Shown in pieces: positions 12,877-24,688 of a DNA stretch of 64,000 bases. Made by a program: the position numbers and the translations under genes. Below the pieces are notes generated by a model that saw nothing but the letters and a program-made list of their open reading frames with translations, had not been told where the DNA came from and did no database searches. Every line of letters begins with the position of its first letter. The first letter of the stretch is position 1. Origin of the DNA: Thuidium tamariscinum (taxonomy: Eukaryota > Streptophyta > Bryopsida > Hypnales > Thuidiaceae); the NCBI GenBank assembly GCA_947034885.2, contig OX344752.2, positions 558,001 through 622,000 of the forward strand. The letters run 5' to 3'.

Positions 12877-13606
12877 ATTCATGGAAGAAACACCGGTCCT
12901 ATTTTGCATCACAACCGGTGAATTACTTTTTTGTTTTCCACTATAACTTTTGGAGATTAAGTTCAATGAACATGAAATTTTTATTGAACATACCTAACTT
13001 GAAGTTTATTAGATCTCTTATTTTTCAAAAATTAAAAAAAAATCATTTTATATATTTTTTTAAATTTCATTGAGTTGTCACAAAATTACGTTTATGATTA
13101 TCATTACGTTCACAGTGTCTAAATTTAATGATTTGAAGACAAAACTTTCATGGTCTATTTGCATAGGTGTAAAACCTATAAATTCCAAATAAAAATCTAA
13201 AAATATATTTTTTTATGTCCTCCACATGAGTACAAATTTTTTCCCATGGCATGCAATTTTTGAACATTGATGATGGTTCTAAGATCGTTCTTTTGGTCAA
13301 ATTTCATCAAAATCAATTTTCCTCAAATGACCAATTTTTAGTTTTTCTTTAAATTGATTTTCCTATTTTTTACAAATTAAAATGTGGAAGTACTAATTTT
13401 CATGAGATTTTGCACTTTTCTAGATTTCCTACTTAGAGATTTTTCGTATGCCTTTCCTTTCTAGGGTACCTTCTTCTTAAGGATTTATACATGAAAAATA
13501 TTTTTCACTTTTCTTAAAACTTGTTTTTCTAATTTTAAAGTACTCCCGAAAAAAAAATACGTTTGAAAATACTACGCTTTTTGCACGGTGTTTCTTGCAA
13601 CGACCC
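12877..13606. mobile_element. GGGTSATTGCAAGAAACAC-family element with degraded left end
   Basis: The right end, GTGTTTCTTGCAACGACCC, is intact and ends at 13,606. The left end keeps GAAGAAACACCGGTCCTATTTTG but its outermost bases are mutated, so the left boundary and target duplication are uncertain. The interior resembles the 733-bp copies at 26,238 and 52,522. It is inserted in the family D element. Confidence 0.6.
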
Positions 13607-14167
13607 CGAATTGAAAAATGCCAATTTCAATGGTTCAAATGTTGTATTAAACAATCTATAGTTCTATACCAATTGTTTTGAATTTTTTCAAAAATATTAA
13701 AAATTTAATTAAATAAAAAATTTCAAACTTTTTTTGTAGTATAGAGATTCTATAACTAGCTTCAAACTACCTCAAATCAAAACTCCTCATAACTTTTGAC
13801 TCATTGATCAAAATGGAATAATTCAAAGCTCTTCTCTTAGATAAAAATCTAATAACCAATTTCAAATTTTTATTTTTTAAATAAATAATTTTTAAATAAT
13901 TTTTTTATTACCCAAACTACTCATGGAGCAATGAAAAGTACATATCTTACGATAAATTTTTAACTATGTAGTCAAAAGCTCTGAAAATTGTTGTACATTA
14001 AAACTACTCTTCAAGCATGTGTTGTCTGAAAATTTCAAATTTTAAAAAATAATCTCCATTTGTAGTGAGTTGCCCAAAATTGCTATGTTTCAAAAAATGT
14101 AGTTTAGACATTTAGGGGTTTGAAGAAAGAAAGAAGCATTTGATTGATTATGAATCCTATTGTTTAA

Positions 14168-14797
14168 CCCTTAAAGGGTTTTTTACTATATTTAACCAAA
14201 AATGCTCTAAAACTATGATTTCTAATACAAATGAAATTTTTTAGAATTTTTTTTTTTGACACATGTAACTATAGGATCTTCAGGGTTGACGAATTGCAAC
14301 GTCCAGGGCAAAATTACATCCAAAATCCGGACGTCCAGACATCCGGACGCAGTGGACGCTGTGGACGTAGTCCTCAGCGACCAGCGGACGGCATCCGTCA
14401 GAAGCAGACGTGCGAACGGAACTTCGGACGGGCGGATTGGCGGTCGGGACTGCGGACGGAGCAGCGGATGGCACTGTCCGACAGGCAAATGGGCGAATGG
14501 GTGAACGAGAACAAGACTATCCGCCCGTCCGCGTTTCCGACCGCCCACGGACGGGCGGTCGAGACTGCGGACGGGACTGCTGTCCCACCTCCCGTCCGTA
14601 GTCCGACCGACCACCCGTCCGCCTTCCGTCTTACTGAAAGGCCGTCCGCGTGGCTGTCCGGTCACCCGTCCGCTGGACATACGTCAAAAAAATTTTCAAA
14701 TGTCAAAAGACGTCCGAGGGGTAGCGTCTACGTCCCACGGACGTCCGGACGTCCCGTCATCCCTGAGGATCTTGTAGTAAGATGGTTTGAAAAGATA
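14168..14797. repeat. Partial family D copy carrying a hAT-like insertion
   Basis: It starts with CCCTTAAAGGG immediately after TTAA (14,164-14,167) and continues with the D-type segment TTTTGACACATGTAACTATAGG. It is cut off where the family F element begins near 14,798. The 485-bp hAT-like element sits inside. Confidence 0.5.
14281..14765. mobile_element. 485-bp hAT-type non-autonomous element, GC-rich
   Basis: A perfect 8-bp target duplication, AGGATCTT at 14,273-14,280 and 14,766-14,773, flanks ends that read CAGGGTTGACG and CGTCATCCCTG (inverted repeat with one mismatch). An 8-bp duplication and CAGGG ends are the hallmark of hAT transposons. The interior is packed with GTCCG/CGGAC and GGACGTCC motifs and is GC- and CpG-rich, unlike everything around it. 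Open frames crossing it are low-complexity by-products, not genes. Confidence 0.85.
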
Positions 14798-15627
14798 CAT
14801 TAGAGGGGATTTGAGGCCTTCAAAAGAGTGCAAATTCTTGGACTATCGGAATGCAAAAACATTAGAGGATTTTTGAAGTGCATAGAAGGCCCCCAAAGAT
14901 TGACATACACTCCTATTTAATGAAGAGCAAAACTAGTAGCACAAGTACCTACTTGCTTGTTGCTATCTTGTGTGAAGTACAAGTGAGGACTACAATAGAT
15001 GACAAACCAACAAGGTACTATTACAAATATTAAATTTGGATAGTACAATATTATATTGATGGTTGTCAAAGAAGAATCCATTAGTGGAGTGGACGCTAGA
15101 GTGGATGTACAATACTATATTATTATCTTAATGGTTGTACAATATAATGTTCATGGTTGAATAGTACATGTGTCATCTTCATGTCCTAAATCCAAATTTT
15201 AAATGACAAAGCTTCATCATGGTCTCTGTGACCCACCCAATGGGAGCTATTGTCCCGCAAAAGTACATCAATATTTTTTTTCTTTTCCAATCAGCGGGTA
15301 TAGGGTAATAGTCTTCCTCAAGGACAATATTTAAATACAAAAGCACCCATTAGAAGATTTTTGAGGCCATTAGAAGACTATGGATTCCCGGACTATGGAA
15401 ATGCAGTTTTTGCCGCTTGAACTGAAATCCGACATGGTCGAGAGAGTGCCATGTCATTAAAAAAAATTTATAAAAAAAATTGGGCTTATTTCATAAATCA
15501 CGACCCCCAATTTTATTTTATTTTAATTTTTGGGTAAATGCTAGCCTGACAACGGCCAGCAGTTAGGGAAAAGTTTCGGGGAATAGCCCCAAAACGGCCC
15601 TTTCGAGGCCTCAAATCCCCTCTAATG
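14798..15627. mobile_element. Family F inverted-repeat element
   Basis: Its ends are CATTAGAGGGGATTTGAGGC and the reverse complement of the same sequence near 15,608-15,627. Related ends delimit elements at 25,373-25,655 and 62,289-62,846. There is no ORF of note. The target duplication is unclear. Confidence 0.6.
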
Positions 15628-15651
15628 CTTCCAACCACCCCTCCTAGAAGC

Positions 15652-16073
15652 CCTCTTCAGAGCATCCCCATGCCAGAGCCTTCAAACAGGGGCATCAAAT
15701 GAGTTTTGACATGGGTTCATGGTTGGTGAAAGTGCTTCATGCCCCATGCCAACACTCCATATAGACTCACTAAACACATCTCCCAAGTAAAAAAACTACC
15801 TTTATCAAGCCAATGCAAGGTATCAAGCCAAGTGTTGGGCCTCCAAGCTCCCAATGGCTGAAAATTCTTTGAAAGTGTGCCAGATTAAGGAAATCAAGAT
15901 TTAGTGAGCCACGTTGAAGAAACACAACAGTTGAGTGTGGTTGTTATCTTGAAGTTTTTGCTGGGTAAATATTTGGTTTGAAGTGCCTAGCATGGGGCAG
16001 TTTCACAAGGCAAACACTCCATATTATCAATTTGGAGCCCTTTGAAGAGCAGGCATGGGGATGCTCTTAGAGC
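15652..16073. mobile_element. MITE with AGAGCATCCCCATGCC ends (family G)
   Basis: AGAGCATCCCCATGCC near 15,659 is repeated inverted as GGCATGGGGATGCTCT near 16,055. The spacing of about 420 bp and the GAGCATCCCC type of end are common in plant MITEs. No clear target duplication was seen. Family F-like sequence resumes after it (16,074-16,315). Confidence 0.5.
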
Positions 16074-16315
16074 TCAAAAATCCTCTAATGCTAGTACCAC
16101 GGGAATGGAGATCTAATGCGGTCAAAAGAGTGCCACATGATCATCAATTATTTTTTTGAAAAAACTAAAATAAATTTTAGACTTTCTTTGTATTTCAAGA
16201 TCAATAAATTTTTAATTTAAAAAAAATATTGTTGGCCTAATAGTAGCTAGCAATTCAAGAACAATTTTGAGAATAGGCTTGAAATGGGCTTTTTTTTCCC
16301 TGAAATCCCTTTTAA

Positions 16316-17883
16316 TGTGGAAAATTTTTAAAAAAATTTCACCATGTAAATTGCAAGATATTAGCATTTGAATTTACAAATATCCTTTTTGATCCCTACA
16401 AAAATGTAGGTAGTTGTACTTCACAAGGTCACATTTATGTGAAAAAATGTTCAAAATGGTGGTTACCTTTTGAATTCATCCTTCAATGTAAGTTCTCTAC
16501 ATGCTAAAAAAATTTCAAATCATTTGGAAGAGTATAATATATATTAAAAAAATAGTAAGTAGTAAGAAGTAGAAAATGATCTAAAATATTAAATTGCAAA
16601 TAATTTATTTATAAAAATAAAAAATGCCAATCTCAATGGTTGTAATATTGAGTCATTGCAAGAAATACTTCACGCTTCTCTCTGAAAAATGTAGTTTTTT
16701 GGCATAGGATTGGCAGTCCTATGCATCTACATTGTGCTTGTCAATGTCAACCGTTGATTTCAAGCACCTGTAAATCTAGGCCATCAATTTAGTACTACAC
16801 ATTACTATGTAGTACTACAAAGTACTACAAATACTACTTAAGCCACTAGGAGTAGAAAATAGCAGAAAAGGGATCTGTGAACCTTTTCATTTTTAATAAT
16901 TCAAAAAAATTCACAAAATTGTTTTTTTTAAATCATTTTTCTAAACAAAATTGTACTCACATTGCAATAAAAAGTTCCCCTAGGAAATTTTTTCCCTCTT
17001 GATAGCCTTTGTGTAAAGGAAGGTCACTTTGACCCCATGTGTACAATAGACATGTTACTATTTTCATAAAAACTCATTATTAATCCTTGAAATGTTAGTA
17101 GACATCCAATTTATCCAATTTGTGGCTTCAAATTTGGATTTTTTAGTCAAAAATAAGACTAAAAGTCTTCAAAATAGCCAAGGTAGATCACGAGGTAGAT
17201 ATCCAATAGGGGGAAATTTAAAAATAATAAAATAATTTTAAATTAAAAATATATATGGAACGTGTAAAACCTTTTTGTTCACCTTCATTCCAAATTTCAA
17301 GTTAAAAAAACAAAAGGTGCAAAAATTATAAGCAAAAAACTACATGTTGGAGCCTTAGAGGTCAAGGGGACAAAAAAAAGGACAAGTGTTTCTTGCAATC
17401 ACCCTATTGTAATAACAATCTTCACCCAATTTTTTTAAATTTTTTTCAAAAATATTAGAAATTGAATTAAATAAAGGACTTCAAATTTTTTTTGTAGAAT
17501 AGAGATTTTATAACTACCTACAAAGTACCCCAAACTAAAACTCTTCATAACTTTTTGACTCATCAATCAAAATGAAATGATTCAAAGCTTTCAACATAGA
17601 TATAAATCTAATAAATCAATTTCAAATTTTTATTTAAAAAAATAATAATTTTCAAAGAAGTTTTTTTAGCTATTGGAGTTGTGTGCAAAGTAAAGAAAAC
17701 AACATATCATGCTATAACTTTTTAACCATGTAGTTAAAAGTTATGAACATTGTTGGGCCTTAAAGCTACTCCTTGGGCACATTTTGTGTGAAAATTTCAA
17801 AATATAAAAATAAAAATTCCATTTGTAATGACGTGCCCAAAATCACTATGTTGCCAAAAAACACAATTTAACGCTTTAGGGAT
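16316..17883. repeat. Left-truncated family D copy with a nested element
   Basis: Sequence collinear with family D (the TTTCACC-TGTAAATTGCAAGATATTAGC segment) runs to a D-like right end, CGCTTTAGGGATTAAC near 17,870. The left end is missing. It is interrupted by the 755-bp element at 16,650-17,404. Confidence 0.5.
16650..17404. mobile_element. 755-bp GGGTSATTGCAAGAAACAC-family element
   Basis: The left end is GAGTCATTGCAAGAAATAC and the right end GTGTTTCTTGCAATCACCC. A perfect TATT duplication flanks it at 16,646-16,649 and 17,405-17,408. The interior is collinear with the elements at 807 and 22,142. It contains AGTACT motifs near 16,800 and no ORF. Confidence 0.85.
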
Positions 17884-20330
17884 TAACTAATTTAGTATAT
17901 GTTCAAAGAGTCAATACTATATTTGTTGAATTGATATTTTTTTTGTAAATCTTGGAGTTGGGACTTTGAGGCCTTTTAGGCAACCAATGAACCAACCTTA
18001 AATATTCTATTTACATCAACATTTTATATTATTAACAAAGGCTTATAAGGCTTATAATGTTGACTTATATAATTTTTTGTATGTGTTATAAATTTACTTA
18101 AAGCCTACATTCAAATTGAAAGAGGTTCAATTTAGTAAAAGCCTAGAAGGTGATGTACCTTTGAGACTTCGGAAAGTCCCAAATTAACAAATATAACTAT
18201 GTTAGTGAATATAATTACATAGATATAGCAGTATTCCAAACGCCATTTTTTAGACCGCATCTAGTCTAAACTAAAAAGTGACATCTAGGATTGTTATAGA
18301 TCTTCAAACATGTATGACAGATATAGATCTCCAAAATTCATGACATATTTAGATTTTAGATCAAGCACGCGGTTTGTGACTCTATGTAAAAAGTATTAAA
18401 CTAATGGAGTACTGCCATTTTAATAAAATTTGTCATTTGAACTTTCAAAGAAGATTCTAATTTTATTAGCATGTATTTTTTTATGACATGACAATACTTA
18501 ATAATTAAACTTGACTATTTGAATTTTGAAAGAATTTAGAATAGATGTGTCTAATACTAACTATTTGTCTATAATCTATATCATGCTCTCACATCATGGT
18601 TTCATTCTTATATTTAAAAAGTGTATAAAATAAGTAATATTTTGTAAATATTGGATTTGCAACAAGGTTGCAATTGAAAATGTCATGGTTACTTTACATC
18701 CTAAATTTATTATTATCCAAATATCAATTAGTCACATATCATTCATAGTTCCCTATAAGAATTATCACATATGAATAAAAGTTTGCATTTTATTCATTTA
18801 GGCAATGCAAAAAAGTAATCTTCAATCTTAATTGGTATAATAAAGCTATTTACAATTTTATATAATGTATAGACAATATTGGATTTAGATGAATTATTCA
18901 AATTATAGGTGAAATTTTAATTATTCATCTTTAATCCTAAGAGTTCATCCTAAAGGTTTGATATCATCCCAAGATTTTGTATTTATTCATTTATTCATTC
19001 ATTGAAAAAAGAAAATATATCCAATGGTCAATTATTCCAAAAAAATTTACATCCACATGCAACCAACAATCATTAGAAAAGAATTGAACCCAAAAAGAGG
19101 CCTCGAGTTTTCTTACCAATTTTAGCACTAATTGGATGTAATTGCATGTAATTGCATGAGTATGGGAGCAATCATATGTGGCATTACACCCACCACTTGG
19201 CATGTGCTCCATCCTTCATGAAGAAACCACCATAAGACAACTACCACTTGGCATGTATTCCATCCTTCATGAGGAAATCATCATGAGATTTATGATATCT
19301 TGAAGTTATATTGGATAATGATGGTGAATTTTTGAATTCATAGTGCAATTCTTGGCTAATTAGTGAATTTAGAAGGCTCTTCCCACCCACTAATTCGTGA
19401 GATCATGGAGATGGATTGAGTAATGATGACTAATTTTTGAATCCATCATAGAATTCTTGGCCTAATTAGTAAGTTGTGAAGGCTCTTTCCACCCAAATTT
19501 TTGCATTACAAAGCGGCCTCTTTTGGGGTTCAAGTATTTTCTAATGCCTATATTGGATACATTTACAAAATATACTCGTAGGGTAGATGGCTCTATACTA
19601 ATCACGGGATCCTGTACCTAAAATTTACATTATTCACATTGGCATTCAATATAACCTACATCTTATCAATTTTTAGTTGAATTTTCCTAACAAGCCAAAA
19701 CACGAGCATTAAACTGACCAACAAACTTATAAAATGAGACTTCAAGCAATGAAGTTCTTTAATTTGCTACACAATTGAGTTATTCGTAAAGTACCTAAAC
19801 CGGGGTTTAAACCCATGAGTTTTGTGAAAAAGCCGGTTGAGTTAAAAAAGTCAAAATAAAAGTGGGTATGAAACTTATTTTTCCATCAAAATGGTGCCTA
19901 AAAAATTTTGGTCCCCACTTTTGAAGTCGTGTGACATAAGTATCTTGCAAAAAAGTTTGACGCTTCAACTATAGTTGCCTTCTCAACTTCAAAAAAAGTC
20001 ATGCCCAAAGTGGGGGGGGGACTTTACAAATAACTCAAATACTTTAAGAAAAATATCTTAAAACTAACAAATACTCACAAAACTATTCAAAAACATCAAT
20101 CTCTAAGTAAATGACTAATATTAATTAAACTATATTTGTTTTTTAAAATCTGTAATTGTGACATCTTATTCTTGATTAGTATTAGGGTCACATATATGGA
20201 GTAAAAAATTTGGAGTATAAGGGCACCGTATGCATGTGTAAGAACAAAGCCTAGCAAGCAATAAAGGCTGTGATATTATAAACTACATAATAATTGTAAT
20301 AACATCACTCACTGCCGGGGTCACTGCATT
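17884..20330. other. AT-rich intergenic repeats, no gene seen
   Basis: The region holds a likely family E relative (about 18,200-18,445; TAGCAGTATTCC and GGAGTACTGCCATTTTAAT arms), a short tandem duplication at 19,193 and otherwise AT-rich sequence. No ORF shows a recognisable protein. Confidence 0.4.
19193..19290. repeat. Two-copy tandem repeat, about 51-bp unit
   Basis: CCACTTGGCATGT-CTCCATCC with TTCATGA-GAAA follows itself after 51 bp with a few mismatches. A second, looser duplication (CTTGGC-TAATTAGT...GAAGGCTCTT-CCACCC) lies nearby at about 19,350-19,490. Confidence 0.55.
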
Positions 20331-20337
20331 CGAAAGC

Positions 20338-21130
20338 AAATGGGAACCGTACTTCCGTTACTCCTGAAACTCCTGATGGGACTGCCGGCAAAGGCTTTGG
20401 CAGATTCTCAAGTGAAACTTGCAACTGGGAATTATCAGACTGGCGGCCTTGCAAGCTTGACTCTCACGTCTGCTCACAGAGTACCATTGATGTGGGTTCC
20501 CGGGACCGACCTGCAAACTTGGAGTTCTTCTCTTCTACGAAGCTTATTTTAACTTCTAAAATATACCTTTAATTTGTTTCTATTTTGAAACCACAGGCTT
20601 AACACATATGTACCTTGGCGTACCACTTGACACTGGTAACACTTTGCTACTGCGTCAGGTCCAATTTTCATATTTGGTTGGAATCCTTTTTTGAGTTTTC
20701 GCGCATTTTTTTGTTTAATATATCTCTGTATTACTGTATCCAGTGTTTCTACCAATTTCATCAAACTAGTCGTCATAGAGAACGTACAGAATCATCTTTT
20801 CCAGATTCGAAAATTGCTTTGGAGGAACGACAAGATTGGTTTGGACAAATCTTTGGCTTGAAGCACCATCCATCCATGCATGATTCTATATGTCTACCAT
20901 CGAACTTTCGTGCATTGGTGTTGTGCTTTCGAAGCGTCGACAAGCTGGAATGGCACGCCAAACTTACAGTTCAGTGAGATTGGCAGCTGTGCTGTGGATT
21001 GATGTCACAACAGCAGCAATCCATTCTTAGGATGATGCTCGATCACAGCTCCCTGACAGGCACTTGTGTGTGAGTTCTTATTGAGTAGAATGAGGGCTTC
21101 ACTTGGACTAATTCACAAGCTAAGATTGGG
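20338..21130 (+). other. Higher-complexity stretch, possible decayed coding sequence
   Basis: Base composition is more balanced here than in the flanks, and a 70-residue frame at 20,340 starts with a hydrophobic, signal-like segment (MGTVLPLLLKLLMGLPAKA). No frame extends far and I recognise no family. It may be a gene fragment, or simply non-repeat intergenic DNA. Confidence 0.2.
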
Positions 21131-22141
21131 GTTTAGCATTCATCGTTGATTTTGTGAAATGGGCATGAATCCGGTGCCCGAAATTGTGTCGTGCGTGTAC
21201 ACAAAGCTTTTAAACCCTCACCGCCCACCGGGAGCAAAACTGCTGTCCTCATGTCCAATTCGAAGTGATATAACTTTTGCATTCAATGTCTGAATTCAAT
21301 GAAAAAATTTGGGAAGTTTTCACTCTCTCTTCTAGTTTTTGTTATAAAATTTTCAGATAAATCCAAGATGTGCAGATTTTTTGGAAACCGATCAATGTTC
21401 ACAGGTTCGATATGAGTTCACCAAGCTGCATTTGGTGGGAGCAACTTCGGGGGCTTGTATCTCCTCCATCAAATGGTTGGTTTCAATCAAATCTGTTGGG
21501 TTGTGTTATCTTTGAAGTCTAGTTATTGGGATAAATTTTTCATGCTAATCCAAGTTGTTTTGAATGTTTAGGAGTAGTTCAAAGTCTTGACACTTTTGGA
21601 TTGTAATAGTGAACTTTGGCAACTTGTTTCTTCATATAGTGTCAATTTCCAATACTTTTGGGGGGTAAAGTTGTGCATACTAGTTTGGTTCATGTGGCTA
21701 AAATTTCATATCAATCCAAGAAGTTGTCATTGACTAAGAGGTATTTTAGTAGGAGGCTCAAGTGAACCTTGAATGTGTTTTTTGCAACTTACTTTTGCTA
21801 TTTTTTGACATCTCAACTTAGCCATTTTGCAAACACAATGAGTCAATCAAAGAAAGATATTTTCTTTCACCAATGTGTTTGTATTCTAATTTTGAATCAT
21901 TTTACAATTTAAAGTTTTTTCATTGAGTAGGTTGAGAAATTGAAATGCACCTTCAAATGCGTTTCTAGAAAAATTTCAACATCCTTTCTCAACACTAAAA
22001 CACTAAAATCTTACAATCCATGTGGCCAAATGGCTCCAAATTTGATTCATATTATCAACAACATATACACTACAAGTTTGTGTGGTTGAGATTCCTATAC
22101 CTCAGTGACATTTTGGACTACCAAACTTTAAGAAAAATGAT

Positions 22142-23702
22142 GGGTAATTGCAAAAAACACTTCACATTATAGGTTTAGTAACACAGTTTTTAGCCATAGG
22201 GCTAGTAATGCTACGTCGTACTACCATTCATATATGTCAATAGTGCTTCTACAAATCTAACCCATCAATTTAGTCCACTTGCAAATCGCAACCATCGATT
22301 TAGCACTATGTAGTACTATGCAATTTTAGAGGCTATTATATAGTTCTACATAAGCCATTGAGAGCAAAATATAGCAGAAAAGGGTTTTTCAGACCTTTTT
22401 TTTTGGTAATTCAAAAAATAAATAAAAAATTTAAATTTCATTTTTCTACACAAGATTGCACTTACATTGTATCAACAAATTATTGTAGGGTCATTGCAAG
22501 GAACACCGGTCCTATTTGTTGTCACAATGAAAACAACTTTCTTCTCTTGTAGTATAACTTTTGAGTCCAAAAAGCTTTGACCTTGAAATTTTTATTGAAT
22601 ATAACTAACTTCAAGCTTAAAGTTTCTATATTTTTTTCAAATTTTGGAATTTTTTTTTGTATTTAAAAATTAATTTTGTCCACTCGTCACACATTAGGTG
22701 AATAAGGATTCACCACATTCATAGTAATCAAAATGAATGCTTTTGAATTGATATTTTGGTGGTGTGTTCTTCTACCTAGTAAACTTATGAATATGGTTTG
22801 AAATATAATTTTTAGTTATTTTTGTATGATATATATGCTATATAATACAGCTCAATGGCGCGCACATTTATAAATTCTAAAAATATTGTGATTCTAATTT
22901 TTTAGATGAAAGTGATGATAAAGAGATTTGAAAAAATGGCCATAGTTATAAATAAATAAATAAACCACTTCTGATTTTTTATGAATTAAAATTGGATCAC
23001 TGTATTTTTTGAAAAAAACTGTAGTCTTTTGCTCCTTAGTACTACTACGTGGACATAGTACTTCCACATCTGACTTTAATCCCACATTTGCTCACCTGTC
23101 AAAAAATTTTAATGATACAATATGTAAGATAATGTCATTCAATGGCGGCATTGACTCCTAACTCCAATACACGTGTCAAGAGCACAGTACATTGGCAGTT
23201 TACTGATAGTACTTGTAGTACTGGCAGTACTATGCAGCAATAATGCAATCCCCAGTAAAACGCTACGAAAAGTGAACAGTGTTTCTTGCAATCACCCTGT
23301 AGGAAATTTTTTCCTTCTTGGTAGTGTTTGCTCAAAAGATGGTCACCATCTACGCAACCAACAAGTATCTATTTTTATAAAAATTCATTGCCAATCCTTG
23401 TAATGTTAATAGAACTCCAACTTGTCCAATATGTGGCTTCAAATTTTCATTTTTGGATCAAAAATAGAACTAAGGACCCCCAAAATGGTTAAGGTAGACA
23501 TCCAATTGGGGGAAAATTAAAAATAGTAAATTAATTTAATTACAAGAAATTGAAAAAACTATGCAATGTCTAAGACTATCATATATACCTTTATTCCAAA
23601 TTTTACACCAAACAAACAAAAGATGCAAGAGTTATAAGCAAAAAAACACTTATCCAAGGTCAAGGGGACAAAAAAAAGAACAAGAGTTTCTTGCAATTAC
23701 CT
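22142..23702. mobile_element. GGGTSATTGCAAGAAACAC-family element, itself interrupted
   Basis: The left end is GGGTAATTGCAAAAAACACT. The right end is GTTTCTTGCAATTACC, with the last base changed to T. TGAT flanks it at 22,138-22,141 and 23,703-23,706. Removing the nested 800-bp element and its duplication leaves about 757 bp, matching the 755-bp sister at 16,650. It is non-coding. Confidence 0.8.
22498..23297. mobile_element. 800-bp element nested inside a relative
   Basis: The ends are GGGTCATTGCAAGGAACACC and GTGTTTCTTGCAATCACCC, flanked by TGTA at 22,494-22,497 and 23,298-23,301. The left part resembles the copy at 12,877. The right part has several AGTACT motifs (near 23,207-23,230), like the subterminal DNA of the 15.4-kb element. 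There is no gene. Confidence 0.85.
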
Positions 23703-23777
23703 TGATGATTTAAAACCCAATAATACCTTGGGCCTTGAGGGATCAATACATGGCCATTAGAAAAACTTTGGACTTAA

Positions 23778-24684
23778 CCCCTAAAGGACCAAACTACATT
23801 TTTTGGCAACATAGCGATTTCGGGCAGCTCACTACAAATGGAGTTTTCATTCTTTTTCTTTGAAATTTTCACACAACATGCGCCGGAGGAGTAGCTTTAA
23901 GTTCCAACAAGTTTCATAACATTTGACTACATAGTCAAAAAGTTATTGCATGATATGTGATTTCCTTTGATCTTTGGGCAGCCTAGGCAGATAAAATTGA
24001 AATATCTTATTTAGAATTTTATGTATTTGGGAATCTTTGAATCATTCCATTTGGATTAGTGAGTCAAAAGTTATGAGGAGGTTTAGTTTGAGGTAGTTTG
24101 TGGCTAGTTACAAAATTCCTATACTACAAAAAAAGTTTGAAATCCTTTATTTAATTCAATTTTTAATATTTTTGGATAAAAATAATTGAAATAGGTGAAG
24201 ATTGTTTATTACAACATTTTAACCATTGGGATCAAAAAATTTCAATTCTATAAATAAATTGTTTACAATTTAGTGTTTTGGCTCATTTCTACTTCTTTGT
24301 ACTTGTTAGTTTTTTCCTCTATGTTTTACAACTCCAAATGATTTGAATTTTTTGTTTCATATAGCCAACTTGCCTTTAAAAATGAATCCAGAGAGTAACC
24401 ACCAATTTGAACTTTTTTTCATACAAATGTAACCTTGTGAAGTGCAGCTGCCCGGATTTCCACAATGTTAAAAAAGGATTTCTGTCACTTCAAACACTAA
24501 TATCTTGCAATCAACACGGTGAAAATTGCTGAAATTTTTTCCACATCTTTTTAAACTTGTGCTCTAAGAGATCCTACGGTTGCTTTTGTCCAAAAATGTT
24601 TTTTTCTTAAAATTTGGTAGTTGTCTAAAAAAATGACAGTTTTGAAGCGGTTTTGGTGAAAACATAGTCAAAATCTTCAGGGGT
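23778..24684. mobile_element. 907-bp intact family D element, TTAA-flanked
   Basis: Ends CCCCTAAAGGACCAAACTAC and ...AATCTTCAGGGG lie between TTAA at 23,774-23,777 and 24,685-24,688. It is in the opposite orientation to the copy at 49,257-50,185. There is no ORF. TTAA sites with CCCC ends suggest a piggyBac-like or other TTAA-specific family. Confidence 0.7.
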
Positions 24685-24688
24685 TAAT

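Larger units (their letters stand above)
12161..14118. mobile_element. Family D element (CCCC...GGGG ends) interrupted by two later insertions
   Basis: The left end begins CCCCAAAATAGTTGTGACTA and the right end finishes ACATTTAGGGG. The flanks are TTTA and TTTG rather than the clean TTAA of sister copies. Inside sit the 310-bp family E element (12,345-12,654) and a roughly 730-bp family element (to 13,606). Removing both with their duplications leaves about 910-915 bp, close to the intact copies at 23,778-24,684 (907 bp) and 49,257-50,185 (929 bp). There is no coding sequence. Confidence 0.65.
21207..23740. repeat. Family C repeat, copy 1, with nested insertions
   Basis: It starts TTAAACCCTCACCGCCCACC and is collinear with 32,175-33,150: the GTCCTCA...AAGT-ATGTAACTTTTGCAT segment, the CAACTTCGGGGGCTT segment, then the TTGCAAACACAATGAGTCAAT segment. 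The other copy ends with the inverted terminus GGGCGGTGAGGGGTTTAA. The 1,561-bp insertion at 22,142-23,702 interrupts it near its right end. Confidence 0.55.

Noticed and set aside
14222-14803. Open frames of up to 190 residues across the hAT-like element
   Set aside because: They are open in several frames at once because of the GTCCG/CGGAC repeats, and they cross the element boundaries. By-product of base composition.
20340-20552. Possible secreted aspartic protease fragment
   Set aside because: A hydrophobic start and a GNYQTGGLA run are only superficially similar. No catalytic DTG-type motif is present.
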